A program made the translations under genes and the position numbers. The notes beneath the pieces were generated by a model. It saw only the letters and a program-made list of their open reading frames with translations. It had not been told where the DNA came from and searched no databases. This document shows, one piece after another, positions 50,267-59,635 of a stretch of 64,000 bases of DNA. Position 1 is the first letter of the stretch, and the number at the start of each line of letters is the position of its first letter. Source of the stretch: Neptunicoccus cionae (GTDB lineage Bacteria > Pseudomonadota > Alphaproteobacteria > Rhodobacterales > Rhodobacteraceae); NCBI RefSeq assembly GCF_014643735.1, contig NZ_BMKA01000002.1:868001-932000 (forward strand), written 5' to 3'.

Positions 50267-50758
50267 ATGCCGCTTTTAATCCTGTTTATTGCCATTCCGA
50301 TCATCGAGATCGGCCTGTTCATTCAGGTCGGCGGCTGGCTGGGTCTGTGGCCAACGCTGGCGATTGTCATTCTGACAGCGATTATCGGCACCTATTTGTT
50401 GCGTTTGCAGGGGATGGCGGCACTAGCGCGATTGCAAAACAATCTTAAAACCGGACAAAGCCCGATGGACCCGATCGTCAACGGTGCGATGATCCTTGTG
50501 GCTGGAGTGCTCCTGCTGACGCCGGGTTTCTTTACTGATACGGTTGGGCTGATCCTGTTAACGCCACCGATGCGTGCTATGCTTATCCGTTGGGGTGCTG
50601 CACGTTTTGTTAACAAAAGCACTGTTATTTTTACCAATAGCAGCGCCGCACGGTCCCGGCAGAGCCCTGACAACGGAACGGTTGAGGGGGATTTCGTCGT
50701 GCTTGATGACGACGAGACACAGCAGCCCGGAAACTCCGGTTGGACAAAGCCGGATTAG
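50267..50758 (+). CDS. fxsA: FxsA family membrane protein
   Basis: 163 aa. The N-terminal two-thirds is hydrophobic (about four segments: LLILFIAIPIIEIGLFIQVGG, then WPTLAIVILTAIIGTYLL) with the FxsA signature LRLQG after it; the tail is hydrophilic. FxsA overproduction relieves F-plasmid exclusion of phage T7 in E. coli; its normal role is unknown. GAGG is 5 nt before the ATG. secB follows after 72 nt. Confidence 0.92.
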   Translation: MPLLILFIAIPIIEIGLFIQVGGWLGLWPTLAIVILTAIIGTYLLRLQGMAALARLQNNLKTGQSPMDPIVNGAMILVAGVLLLTPGFFTDTVGLILLTPPMRAMLIRWGAARFVNKSTVIFTNSSAARSRQSPDNGTVEGDFVVLDDDETQQPGNSGWTKPD

Positions 50759-50830
50759 GGGCTTATTGCCGTTGTTCTATAGCGGTAAAATTGGTACCAC
50801 CGCGCAGATTTATGAATTGGGAGTTTAGGC

Positions 50831-51316
50831 ATGGCCGAAGAAAATAACGGCGCGGCACAAGAAGCAAAGCCCGTCGCAATGAAGATCGTTAACCAGTACA
50901 TCCGAGATCTTTCGTTTGAGAATGTTGCAGCACAGAAAAATCTGGGCGGCGATCTGAAACCGGAAGTGAATGTTCAGGTTAATCTGGACGCTGCCAAAAA
51001 GAGCGAAAACGGCTACGAAGTTGCCCTAAAGCTGAACGTCAGCGCCAAATCCGATGAGCAGGCTGTCTTTCTGTTAGAAATCGACTATGCCGGTCTGTTC
51101 CAGATTGAAAACATCCCCGAAGACCAGTTGCACCCGTTCCTGATGATCGAATGCCCGCGCATGATGTTCCCTTTCGTGCGCCGTATAGCACGGGACGTGA
51201 CAGCAGACGGTGGCTTCCCGCCGCTGAACATCGACAACATTGATTTCATGCAGCTTTACCGTTCTGAACTGATGCGCCGCCAGCAGGCCGCCGCTGAACA
51301 AGCGCCTACGAATTAA
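50831..51316 (+). CDS. secB: Protein-export chaperone SecB
   Basis: 161 aa. INQYIRDLSFE-like NQYIRDLSFENV and FLMIECPRMMFPFVRRIARDVT are classical SecB segments. It keeps precursors unfolded and delivers them to SecA, whose gene and zinc tail lie at 23823. GGGAG lies 7 nt before the ATG. Its end overlaps the convergent dnaQ by 11 bp. Confidence 0.97.
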   Translation: MAEENNGAAQEAKPVAMKIVNQYIRDLSFENVAAQKNLGGDLKPEVNVQVNLDAAKKSENGYEVALKLNVSAKSDEQAVFLLEIDYAGLFQIENIPEDQLHPFLMIECPRMMFPFVRRIARDVTADGGFPPLNIDNIDFMQLYRSELMRRQQAAAEQAPTN

Positions 51317-51995
51317 GCCACGCTGCATCAGGACCAAGGGTCTTGATGAACGCATCATGGTTATCTTTTTCCGCCTCGGTTATCCGGGGCGGAAGTGTTT
51401 TTGGGCGCGCTGGAACTGTCCAGTTGCTCGCCGATCCTGCCTTGTCACTGTCGGTCCCCCCGACAATCCCAAGCGCAAAGTCCGGTTGCCGACCGCCGAT
51501 CAGTTCCAGATAGACTTCCGCCAGAATTTCACTGTCGAGCAATGCCCCGTGCAGTGCGCGTTCTGTCGTGATCCCAAACCGGCGACACAGTGCATCAAGG
51601 GAGTTTTGCGCACCCGGAAATTTCCGCCGCGCAATGTCTAAGGTATCAATCGCTTGTGAATAGGGCAGTTGGGCCATGTTCAGCCAGCCCAGCTCCGCGT
51701 TCAGAAACTTCATGTCGAATGCCGCGTTGTGGATCACCAGCTTGGCATCCCCGACAAAATCCAGAAACTCCTGCGCGATCTTGGCAAAAACCGGTTTGTC
51801 CCGCAAAAAATCAATCGACAGCCCGTGCACATCGAACGCTTCTTGCGGCATGTCCCGTTCTGGATTGATGTACTGGTGGTAGGTCTTGCCGGTGGGCAGG
51901 TGATTCCAAAGCTCCACGCCACCAATTTCCACGATCCGGTCGCCGGTTCTCGGGTCCAGTCCGGTGGTTTCCGTATCCATCACGATTTCACGCAT
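51306..51995 (-). CDS. dnaQ: DNA polymerase III epsilon subunit
   Basis: 229 aa. 3'-5' exonuclease with D7 and E9 in DTETTGLDP, ExoII HNAAFDMKFLN, and ExoIII HGALLDSEILAEVYLEL. It proofreads during replication. ATG 51995 is chosen to match the usual MREIVMDTETTG start; an upstream frame to 52019 exists. It overlaps the coaE end by 8 nt. It belongs to the maf-aroE-coaE-dnaQ leftward block beside the probable origin. Confidence 0.96.
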   Translation of the reverse strand: MREIVMDTETTGLDPRTGDRIVEIGGVELWNHLPTGKTYHQYINPERDMPQEAFDVHGLSIDFLRDKPVFAKIAQEFLDFVGDAKLVIHNAAFDMKFLNAELGWLNMAQLPYSQAIDTLDIARRKFPGAQNSLDALCRRFGITTERALHGALLDSEILAEVYLELIGGRQPDFALGIVGGTDSDKAGSASNWTVPARPKTLPPRITEAEKDNHDAFIKTLGPDAAWLNS

Positions 51996-52596
51996 TACAA
52001 CTGTCCTTAATCTTCGCAATCACGGCGTCTACCTGCCGTTCTGCGGCCTCTGGCGTGGTGGTTTCAACGATGAAATCCGCCCGTTTGCGTTTCTCGGCGT
52101 CCGGCATCTGTTTTGCAAGGATGATTTCCAGCGTTTTTTCGTCCATTGTGCCACGTTCCAGGACACGGCGGCGTTGTTCTGCGGCGTCGATCGTCACCAC
52201 AAGAACCCCGTCACAATAGCGTTCCGAACTGCTTTCCAGCAAAAGCGGGTGGTCGATGATGACAATATCGACGTCATTATCCCGTGCTTCCGCCACAAAA
52301 TCTGCGCGGCTTTGGGCGATCAGAGGCTGTACGATCTGCTCCAGTTTTTTCAGGATGCTTTGGTCTTTGGCGATTGCAGCCTTCAGCGTGTCACGGTTAA
52401 CCGTCTTGTTTTCCACCGCCTCCGGCAGCATTTCAGCAATCTGGCGCACTGCGGGGGTGTCGCCAGAATAAAGCTGATGCACAGTGGCATCCGCATCCCA
52501 CACAGGTATCCCGCGATCCGCAAACCGCTCTGCAGTAGTGGACTTTCCCATGCCGATAGAGCCTGTAAGCCCAAGTATATACGGTCTTTGCTTCAC
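51988..52596 (-). CDS. coaE: Dephospho-CoA kinase
   Basis: 202 aa. P-loop GSIGMGKST at residues 12-20, and DADATVHQLY after it. It phosphorylates dephospho-CoA in the last CoA step. Starts with GTG sharing GTGA with the aroE stop; a longer frame to 52650 would overlap aroE more and lacks the conserved start. Coupled to both neighbours. Confidence 0.95.
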   Translation of the reverse strand: MKQRPYILGLTGSIGMGKSTTAERFADRGIPVWDADATVHQLYSGDTPAVRQIAEMLPEAVENKTVNRDTLKAAIAKDQSILKKLEQIVQPLIAQSRADFVAEARDNDVDIVIIDHPLLLESSSERYCDGVLVVTIDAAEQRRRVLERGTMDEKTLEIILAKQMPDAEKRKRADFIVETTTPEAAERQVDAVIAKIKDSCNA

Positions 52597-53423
52597 TTCA
52601 AAACAACCTCTCGCAGGGTCTCGGTTACTTGCGGGCGAACCCCGAACCACGCTTCAAACCCCGGAACAGCCTGATGCAACAACATTCCCAGCCCGTCCAC
52701 CGTTTGCAGGCCCTTATCCTGCGCCTGTTGCAACAGATCAGTTGTCATCGGCACATAAACCAGATCGGTCACCAGCGCACCCGCCGCGCAATTAAGCGTA
52801 ATGTCCAAAGGCGGTTGATCCCGCATCCCAAGAGAGGTCGTGTTAACCACCAAAGCCGCCTCACGGGTGGCTTCAGAAATATCATCCCACCCCAAAACAC
52901 TGATTTTTGGACCAAATTCGTCTGCCAAAGCCTCTGCCCGGCCCCGTGTCCGATTGGCGAGCAGGATTTTCGGCACGCCCGCATCCAGCAGCGACCACAA
53001 AACCGCGCGGCCTGCCCCGCCTGCGCCCAGAACCAGCGCCGGACCTTTGCCAGCGTCCCAATCCGGCGCATTCTGGCGCAGATTATTGATAAAACCGATC
53101 CCGTCCGTGTTATCCGCCCGAAACCCGCCGTCCGGTAGAAATTCCAGCGTGTTCGCCGCACCAATCATCTTGGCACGGGGCGTGACCTCTGCCGCCAGCT
53201 CCAGCGCTGTTTCCTTATGAGGAATCGTTACATTCGCCCCGACAAATCCCAGCTTTGGCAGCTGTTGAATCATTTCTTCAAAATCCGCCGGTTCGATGCC
53301 AAGCGGCACATAGTGCCCCGCGATATCATGTTGCGCGAGCCAATAGCCGTGAATGCGCGGGGATTTACTGTGAGAAATTGGCCACCCAATTACGCCGGCC
53401 AGTGGCACACGGGGGTTCTTCAT
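52593..53423 (-). CDS. aroE: Shikimate dehydrogenase
   Basis: 276 aa. The substrate-binding SHSKSP near residue 17, catalytic K70 in NVTIPHK, and the NADP Rossmann loop GAGGAGRAV are present. It reduces dehydroshikimate in aromatic amino acid synthesis. It shares 4 nt with maf upstream and with coaE downstream. Confidence 0.96.
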   Translation of the reverse strand: MKNPRVPLAGVIGWPISHSKSPRIHGYWLAQHDIAGHYVPLGIEPADFEEMIQQLPKLGFVGANVTIPHKETALELAAEVTPRAKMIGAANTLEFLPDGGFRADNTDGIGFINNLRQNAPDWDAGKGPALVLGAGGAGRAVLWSLLDAGVPKILLANRTRGRAEALADEFGPKISVLGWDDISEATREAALVVNTTSLGMRDQPPLDITLNCAAGALVTDLVYVPMTTDLLQQAQDKGLQTVDGLGMLLHQAVPGFEAWFGVRPQVTETLREVVLK

Positions 53424-54016
53424 GATTGGATCGCTCCTCTACTGCGCAAGAAATCGAGAACCTCTAACAGGGGCAGGCCCAGAATGGTAAAATAGTCGCC
53501 CTGCACCCGTGAGAAAAGCGTAACTCCAATGTTTTCAAGCTGGTAGCAACCGACTGAAGACAAAACCGTGTCACCTGCTTTTTCTAGATAATCCTCAAGA
53601 AAATCGTCGGAAAAGTCCCGCATCGCCAGTTGCGCGCGCCCGATATGGCGCCAGACGGGCTTGGTCTCTTCATAGACCACAACAGCGGACAACAACTGAT
53701 GCCCCTGACCGCGCAGGGATTTCAAATGCTCCCGGGCTTCATCGATGGATTTCGGCTTACTATAGACCTGTCCGTTGCAGGTCAGAACCTGATCCGCCGC
53801 GATCACCAGTGACGCAGGATGACGGTCCGCAATCCTGCGCGCCTTATACTCTGCCAATGTATCGGCAATATCACCGGGCTTTGCCCCTTCCGCCTGAAGC
53901 GACAGGAGAATCGATTCTTCGTCCACACGGGGCACATCAGTGGTAAATTCGACCCCTGCATCCCGCAACATGGCGCCGCGAATCTGTGAACCGGAGGCAA
54001 GCACAATCTGGGTCAT
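53420..54016 (-). CDS. maf: Maf-family nucleotide pyrophosphatase
   Basis: 198 aa. The SxSxxR motif S8, S10, R13 (ASGSQIR), DEESIL and AADQVL are Maf hallmarks. It hydrolyses non-canonical or modified nucleotides and has been linked to septum inhibition. First gene of the leftward block; its ATG borders the probable origin. In Caulobacter and Rickettsia a pyruvate-dikinase regulator gene (RP001 type) lies between the origin and maf; none is seen here. Confidence 0.93.
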   Translation of the reverse strand: MTQIVLASGSQIRGAMLRDAGVEFTTDVPRVDEESILLSLQAEGAKPGDIADTLAEYKARRIADRHPASLVIAADQVLTCNGQVYSKPKSIDEAREHLKSLRGQGHQLLSAVVVYEETKPVWRHIGRAQLAMRDFSDDFLEDYLEKAGDTVLSSVGCYQLENIGVTLFSRVQGDYFTILGLPLLEVLDFLRSRGAIQS

Positions 54017-54249
54017 TATTTTTTTTCCACGATGACTGTCATATTTGTGTGCCTAACGCAGTTTAAAACCATGAACCAGAGCCTGTGGACGAATCGGCCT
54101 GAACTCTCTGGAGTTTTCCACGGTTATCCCCCGCACTTTTGGCTCCGTGGATATTCCACGGATTTATCCCCAGTGATACCGAAGTTTTAAACAGGGGGGA
54201 AAGAATACCATAAACGGTTCGATTCTGTGGGCTGAATCCCCTAATCCTT

Positions 54250-54258
54250 TTTTGCACA
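54250..54258 (+). promoter_or_regulatory. DnaA box TTTTGCACA
   Basis: Exact match to the relaxed DnaA consensus TTWTNCACA, 5 nt from the next box and in the same orientation. Confidence 0.7.
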
Positions 54259-54263
54259 CAGAG

Positions 54264-54272
54264 TTATCCACA
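54264..54272 (+). promoter_or_regulatory. DnaA box TTATCCACA
   Basis: Exact match to the strict consensus TTATCCACA, the highest-affinity DnaA site type. Confidence 0.85.
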
Positions 54273-54504
54273 GGACTCACCCTAGACCGTACCTTAAAAA
54301 ACAGGGCTTTTCTGTTGCTGCACACAGGCTGTGGTTGGAAACGTGAGGAGTTATCAATACGGCAGAAAAAAGGCCTTAACCTGTGCATAGAAATTTAATC
54401 CACAGGTTTCGGGTTTCCCTACTCCATAAACATCTTTCTTAAATCTATTATATTTATTGAGTGTGTATCGAACCCGTGTGTAAAACCACTCTGTCCCGTG
54501 AAAC

Positions 54505-54519
54505 TTAAAATTGGCTTAA
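54505..54519. promoter_or_regulatory. CtrA-type motif TTAA-N7-TTAA
   Basis: TTAA-AATTGGC-TTAA, a perfect full-site match, ending 9 nt before the hemJ ATG. In Caulobacter such sites in the origin let CtrA repress initiation. It could also regulate hemJ. The motif has eight fixed bases, so a chance match in AT-rich DNA is possible. Confidence 0.45.
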
Positions 54520-54528
54520 GAAAAGATA

Positions 54529-54981
54529 ATGACTGATCTTCTGGCGACGGTTTACCCGTGGGTGAAAACCCTCCATATCTTATCCGTAATCAGTTGGATG
54601 GCGGGGCTACTGTATCTTCCCAGATTATTCGTGAACCATGTGGAACACGGGCCGGTGGGATCAGAGACAAGCGAAGTCTTCAAAGGCATGGAAGTCCGGC
54701 TTTTACGGCTGATTATGAATCCGGCAATGATCGCCACTTGGGTTTTTGGCCTGATGCTGGCGTTCACACCGGGAATAGTGGATTGGGCTTCGTTCTATCC
54801 TTGGGTCAAAGCTGTGATGGTCTTGGGAATGACCCACTACCACCATTGGCTGGCGAAACGGCGAAAGGAGTTCGCGGCAGATCAGAATACACGCAGCGCG
54901 CGGTCTTATCGGATCATGAATGAACTGCCGACGGTTTTAATGATTATCATTGTCACGATGATCGTGGTGCGTCCGTTTTAA
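54529..54981 (+). CDS. hemJ: HemJ-type protoporphyrinogen oxidase
   Basis: 150 aa, four transmembrane segments. KTLHILSVISWMAGLLYLPRLFV is the HemJ signature; H15 lies in it, and a conserved-looking ELPTVLMIIIV lies at the C-terminus. It oxidises protoporphyrinogen IX before ferrochelatase (hemH at 19927). It occupies the position next to the origin that hemE holds in Caulobacter. Confidence 0.92.
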   Translation: MTDLLATVYPWVKTLHILSVISWMAGLLYLPRLFVNHVEHGPVGSETSEVFKGMEVRLLRLIMNPAMIATWVFGLMLAFTPGIVDWASFYPWVKAVMVLGMTHYHHWLAKRRKEFAADQNTRSARSYRIMNELPTVLMIIIVTMIVVRPF

Positions 54982-54998
54982 GGGGTTTCAGGGCAAAA

Positions 54999-55027
54999 TT
55001 GACAGGACTGGTGTTTTCCCCTAAAAG
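54999..55027 (+). promoter_or_regulatory. Candidate promoter for rho
   Basis: TTGACA (54999-55004), a 17-bp spacer, TAAAAG (55022-55027, 4 of 6 with TATAAT). This would give a leader of about 100 nt before rho. Confidence 0.6.
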
Positions 55028-55131
55028 GCAAAAAAACAGCCTGGTTTCCCCAACCGCGTTATAGGCTGCTACCCCCAGAACACAGAAGTTACACGCAGAC
55101 CGGACCGGTGGGCGTCATAAGGATATTTCAC

Positions 55132-56403
55132 ATGGAACCGGAAAAAGTCTCCCTGTCCGAACTTAAGGCGATGAGCCCGGCAAATCTGCTGAAACAAGCA
55201 GAAGAGCTGGAGATCGAAAACGCATCGACCATGCGCAAAGGCGACATGATGTTCGCCATCCTCAAGGAAATGGCCGAAGACGGTGCCGAGATTTCCGGCG
55301 ATGGTGTGCTTGAACTGATGCAGGACGGTTTTGGTTTCCTGCGTTCCCCTGAATCCAACTATCTCCCTGGTCCTGAAGACATTTATGTAAGTCCTGACCA
55401 GATCCGCAAACACTCGCTGCGGACAGGCGACACTGTGGAAGGCGTCATCAAGGCGCCAGATGAAAGCGAGCGCTACTTCGCGCTGACCAAAGTGACGACG
55501 ATCAACTTCAGCGATCCAGAGAACGCGAAACATAAGGTCCATTTCGACAACCTGACGCCGCTTTACCCTGATGAGCGTCTGAAAATGGAAGTCGAAGACC
55601 CTACGATCAAGGATAAGACACCTCGTGTAATCGACCTTGTTGCGCCAATCGGCAAGGGCCAACGCTCGCTGATTGTGGCGCCTCCGCGGACGGGTAAAAC
55701 GATGATCCTGCAGAATATCGCGGCGAGCATCGAAAAGAATCACCCCGAGTGTTATCTGATCGTTCTGCTGATCGACGAACGGCCGGAGGAAGTTACCGAC
55801 ATGCAACGTTCTGTTAAGGGTGAGGTTGTATCCTCTACTTTTGACGAACCCGCAACACGCCACGTTGCCGTCTCCGAGATGGTTATCGAGAAGGCGAAAC
55901 GACTGGTGGAGCATAAACGGGATGTTGTTATCCTTCTGGATAGCATCACACGCCTTGGGCGCGCCTTTAACACGGTTGTACCGTCCTCTGGTAAGGTTCT
56001 GACCGGTGGTGTGGATGCGAACGCCCTGCAGCGCCCTAAGCGCTTCTTCGGGGCTGCTCGTAATATCGAAGAAGGCGGTTCCCTAACCATCATCGCAACG
56101 GCGCTGATCGATACAGGTTCACGCATGGACGAGGTTATCTTTGAAGAATTCAAAGGGACCGGTAACAGCGAACTGGTTCTTGATCGTAAAATTGCGGACA
56201 AACGGGTTTATCCTGCCATCGACATTCTAAAATCCGGTACGCGGAAAGAGGAGCTTCTGGTGGATAAGGGCGACCTGACAAAAACCTTCGTCTTGCGCCG
56301 TATTCTGAACCCGATGGGCACTACCGATGCTGTTGAATTCCTGCTTGGGAAAATGAAGCAGACCAAGTCCAATGCGGAATTCTTTGATTCTATGAACACC
56401 TAA
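55132..56403 (+). CDS. rho: Transcription termination factor Rho
   Basis: 423 aa. N-terminal RNA-binding OB domain ([22 protein letters not shown]) and RecA-like ATPase with Walker A PPRTGKT at 184-190, [12 protein letters not shown], and the Q-loop/R-loop region. AAGGA lies 8 nt before ATG 55132; a start at 55108 is less likely. It lies directly after hemJ, as in other alphaproteobacteria. Confidence 0.98.
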   Translation: MEPEKVSLSELKAMSPANLLKQAEELEIENASTMRKGDMMFAILKEMAEDGAEISGDGVLELMQDGFGFLRSPESNYLPGPEDIYVSPDQIRKHSLRTGDTVEGVIKAPDESERYFALTKVTTINFSDPENAKHKVHFDNLTPLYPDERLKMEVEDPTIKDKTPRVIDLVAPIGKGQRSLIVAPPRTGKTMILQNIAASIEKNHPECYLIVLLIDERPEEVTDMQRSVKGEVVSSTFDEPATRHVAVSEMVIEKAKRLVEHKRDVVILLDSITRLGRAFNTVVPSSGKVLTGGVDANALQRPKRFFGAARNIEEGGSLTIIATALIDTGSRMDEVIFEEFKGTGNSELVLDRKIADKRVYPAIDILKSGTRKEELLVDKGDLTKTFVLRRILNPMGTTDAVEFLLGKMKQTKSNAEFFDSMNT

Positions 56404-56461
56404 CCAAACAGTGGCAGGGCCATCTCTTCCACATTTAGCCTTTTGATTCAAAGGTTTAAAC

Positions 56462-57739
56462 ATGTCAGATACAATCTATGCCCTTGCTTCGGCGCGGGGT
56501 AAAGCCGGCGTTTCCGTGATCCGTATATCAGGGGACGCCGCTTTTACTGTTGTAGGACAGCTCTGCTCGTCCTTGCCGCAAAGCCGCGGTTTGCGATTGC
56601 TAAAAAGCGTAGACGGTATCGTTTTGGATCAGGCGCTCGTGCTGACGTTTGCAGAAGGCGCCAGCTTTACTGGAGAACCCGTGGTGGAACTCCAATGCCA
56701 CGGCAGTCCTGCAGTCATTGAAGCTGTGCAAGAAGCCTTGTCAAAAACGGGCGCACGTTTGGCAGAACCTGGAGAATTTACCCGCAGAGCCCTCGAAAAC
56801 GAAAAGCTGGACCTTAGCCAGGTTGAGGGCCTAAGCGATCTGATCGAAGCTGAGACTGAAGCACAGCGCCGTCAAGCCTTTGCCTTGATGGACGGTGGGT
56901 TGACTGAAAAAGTAGAGAAATGGCGCGTGGACTTAATCCGCGCTGCTGCCCTTATCGAAGCGACCATCGACTTCGCCGATGAAGATGTACCGGTAGATGT
57001 CAGTCCTGAAGTGGCCGCACTTATGCACAGCGTAAAGGCGGATCTTGAAAAAGAAATCGCCGGAAGTTTTGTGGCCGAACGTGTACGGGACGGCTTCGAG
57101 GTTGCCATCATCGGGCCACCTAACATCGGAAAATCCACCCTCCTAAACGCTTTGGCGGGACGACAAGCCGCGATTACTTCAGAGATAGCTGGAACGACTC
57201 GTGACGTGATTGAGGTTCGAATGAACCTTGAGGGTATCCCGGTCACGGTCCTGGACACAGCCGGCCTGCGGGAAACCGCCGATACGATTGAAGCGCTCGG
57301 AGTTGAGCTGGCACGCAATCGTGCCGAATCTGCGGACCTTAGGATTTTCCTCACAGAACAGGGACACGCCAGGGATTTTGGTATCACAATCCAACCGGAC
57401 GACCTTGTTTTATTAGGAAAAGCAGATTCCGAGATATCGGCAGGCGTATCAGGAAAAACTGGTGCAGGGATGGACCAAATGATACGGCATATAACTTCTG
57501 CGCTGGGCTCTCGCGTGGCGATCACGCAATCGGCAGTGCGGCAACGTCACCGTATTGCGATGAAGCTAGCGACGCGGTATATGAACGCGGCGCAGGAACT
57601 GATAACAAGTGATGGCGAAAGCGAGCTGATTGCGATGGAACTGCATTCAGCGATCCACGCTATGAACTCGATCATAGGTCGTGTTGGGGTTGAAGATCTA
57701 CTAGACGAAATTTTTGCCAGTTTCTGTTTGGGGAAATAG
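56462..57739 (+). CDS. mnmE: tRNA uridine-5-carboxymethylaminomethyl synthesis GTPase MnmE
   Basis: 425 aa. N-terminal domain (IYALASARGKAGVSVIRISG), G-domain with G1 GPPNIGKS near 218, G2 region EIAGTTRD, and DTAGLRE, and the C-terminal FCLGK with the conserved cysteine. With MnmG it modifies wobble U34 of several tRNAs. mnmG starts 15 nt downstream. Confidence 0.97.
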   Translation: MSDTIYALASARGKAGVSVIRISGDAAFTVVGQLCSSLPQSRGLRLLKSVDGIVLDQALVLTFAEGASFTGEPVVELQCHGSPAVIEAVQEALSKTGARLAEPGEFTRRALENEKLDLSQVEGLSDLIEAETEAQRRQAFALMDGGLTEKVEKWRVDLIRAAALIEATIDFADEDVPVDVSPEVAALMHSVKADLEKEIAGSFVAERVRDGFEVAIIGPPNIGKSTLLNALAGRQAAITSEIAGTTRDVIEVRMNLEGIPVTVLDTAGLRETADTIEALGVELARNRAESADLRIFLTEQGHARDFGITIQPDDLVLLGKADSEISAGVSGKTGAGMDQMIRHITSALGSRVAITQSAVRQRHRIAMKLATRYMNAAQELITSDGESELIAMELHSAIHAMNSIIGRVGVEDLLDEIFASFCLGK

Positions 57740-57754
57740 GCGCGAGCAACGGGA

Positions 57755-59635
57755 ATGTTTCACGTGAAACAATGCGATTTTGATGTTGTGGTAATTGGCG
57801 GCGGACATGCTGGGGCGGAGGCCGCCCAAGCCGCGTGGCGTACTGGCGCGCGGACGGCTTTGATCACGCACAGTTTTAAGAAAATTGGAGAGATGTCCTG
57901 CAACCCCGCAATTGGGGGCTTGGGCAAAGGCCACCTCGTCAGAGAGATCGACGCGCTTGATGGAGTCATGGGACGGGTCGCTGACCAAGCAGGCATCCAA
58001 TTCCGCTTATTGAATCGTCGTAAGGGTCCAGCGGTCCAGGGGCCTCGGACGCAGGCAGATCGTTCACTTTATCGCGACGCTATGCAAAAGGAATTTACAG
58101 GCCGTGATGGCTTGGAGGTCATCGAGTCAGAGGTGACAGATTTCTTGATGTCCGGAGATAGTGTAGCCGGTATCGTCTTGGCCGATGGCAGTGAGGTTAA
58201 GTCAGCCGCCGTAGTTCTCACCACGGGAACATTTCTGCGGGGCGTGATCCATATCGGCGACGTCTCAAAACCGGGCGGACGTATGGGTGATAAACCTGCG
58301 CTGGATCTTGCAAGTCGGATGGACAGCTTTGATCTTCCTTTGGGGCGTTTAAAAACCGGCACACCACCGAGACTGGATGGTCGAACGATAAACTGGGATG
58401 GTTTAGAGTTGCAGGCAGCGGATGATGTTCCAAGCCTTTTTTCATTCCTATCGACTAAAGCTATGTCGCCACAAGTATCCTGCGGCATAACGCATACAAA
58501 CAGCCGTACGCATGAGATCATCGAGAAAAACCTCGAAAAATCAGCTATGTATGGCGGACACATCGATGGCGTAGGGCCGCGGTACTGTCCGTCCATCGAG
58601 GATAAAATCGTTCGATTTGGTGAGAAAGACAGCCATCAGATTTTCCTTGAACCTGAGGGTTTGAACGATCCGACAATCTACCCGAATGGCATTTCAACAT
58701 CGCTCCCGGTCGATGTGCAAGAAGCTTACGTGACATCAATTATGGGGCTCGAAAATGTTAAAATCCTCCAGCCCGGATATGCCATCGAATATGATTATGT
58801 AGACCCGAGGGCACTGGACACAACATTGCAGGTTCGCACAGTGCCCGGTCTGTTTCTGGCCGGTCAGATAAACGGTACAACGGGTTACGAAGAGGCAGCA
58901 GCGCAGGGTTTGGTCGCTGGCGTTAACGCCGCGCGGTCTGCGCAACAAAATGGTCCGGTCCATTTCAGCCGCGCCGAAAGCTACATCGGAGTGATGGTTG
59001 ATGACCTCACAACACGCGGCGTCACTGAACCTTATCGAATGTTTACCTCTAGGGCAGAATACAGATTGTCCTTGCGCGCTGACAATGCTGATCAGCGTCT
59101 TACACCAATGGGGATTTCGCTCGGGTGTGTTGGGACTGAACGTGCCAAAGTGTTTGGCGGCAAGATTGGAAAACTGGACGCCGCGAGGGATGAGCTAACC
59201 GAGAGAACGGCTACACCAAACGAAGTTGCCAAGACCGGTGTGAAAATTAATCAGGACGGTGTTCGACGGAATGGCTTGGAACTTCTGTCGTACAAAGACG
59301 TATCGCTGGAAACGCTTGGCCGGCTCTGGCCCGACATGGCGAAATTGGAACCCGCAGTCGCCCAGCAGGTGCAGAACGATGCGATGTACGCCAACTACAT
59401 CCAGCGTCAGGCGTCAGATGTTTCGGCTGTGCAAAAGGATGAGAAATTGCTGATTCCTGCAGATTTTCCTTTTACTGGTATCTCCGGTCTATCGAAGGAG
59501 TTACAATCCAAACTGGAGACAACTAGGCCTGAAACTCTGGGGCAGGCGGGCCGTATCGACGGGATGACACCAGCGGCTCTCACACTTTTGCTTGGCCGTG
59601 TAAAGCAATTTAATGTCGCGAAAACAGCATGTTAA
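57755..59635 (+). CDS. mnmG: tRNA uridine-5-carboxymethylaminomethyl synthesis enzyme MnmG
   Basis: 626 aa. FAD-binding [10 protein letters not shown] near the N-terminus, [48 protein letters not shown]. It is the flavin partner of MnmE. The first six codons contain a parS palindrome (57756-57771), so residues FHVKQ are dictated by that DNA site. It overlaps rsmG by 7 nt. Confidence 0.97.
   Translation: MFHVKQCDFDVVVIGGGHAGAEAAQAAWRTGARTALITHSFKKIGEMSCNPAIGGLGKGHLVREIDALDGVMGRVADQAGIQFRLLNRRKGPAVQGPRTQADRSLYRDAMQKEFTGRDGLEVIESEVTDFLMSGDSVAGIVLADGSEVKSAAVVLTTGTFLRGVIHIGDVSKPGGRMGDKPALDLASRMDSFDLPLGRLKTGTPPRLDGRTINWDGLELQAADDVPSLFSFLSTKAMSPQVSCGITHTNSRTHEIIEKNLEKSAMYGGHIDGVGPRYCPSIEDKIVRFGEKDSHQIFLEPEGLNDPTIYPNGISTSLPVDVQEAYVTSIMGLENVKILQPGYAIEYDYVDPRALDTTLQVRTVPGLFLAGQINGTTGYEEAAAQGLVAGVNAARSAQQNGPVHFSRAESYIGVMVDDLTTRGVTEPYRMFTSRAEYRLSLRADNADQRLTPMGISLGCVGTERAKVFGGKIGKLDAARDELTERTATPNEVAKTGVKINQDGVRRNGLELLSYKDVSLETLGRLWPDMAKLEPAVAQQVQNDAMYANYIQRQASDVSAVQKDEKLLIPADFPFTGISGLSKELQSKLETTRPETLGQAGRIDGMTPAALTLLLGRVKQFNVAKTAC
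57756..57771. promoter_or_regulatory. parS: parS site 1
   Basis: TGTTTCACGTGAAACA, a perfect 16-bp palindrome matching the chromosomal parS consensus. It overlaps the mnmG start codon. Confidence 0.9.

Larger units (their letters stand above)
54017..54528. other. oriC: Probable chromosomal replication origin (oriC)
   Basis: 512 gene-free bases between divergent maf and hemJ. DnaA boxes matching TTWTNCACA lie at 54250-54258 and 54264-54272. Near-matches: 54023 TTTTCCACG, 54114 TTTTCCACG, 54124 TTATCCCCC, 54164 TTATCCCCA, 54396 TAATCCACA. An AT-rich stretch at 54421-54465 could be the unwinding element, and a CtrA-type TTAA-N7-TTAA lies at 54505. Genes on both sides read away from it. The maf-aroE-dnaQ block is origin-linked in Caulobacter and Rickettsia, and parS/parAB lie 3-8 kb away. 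Confidence 0.85.
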
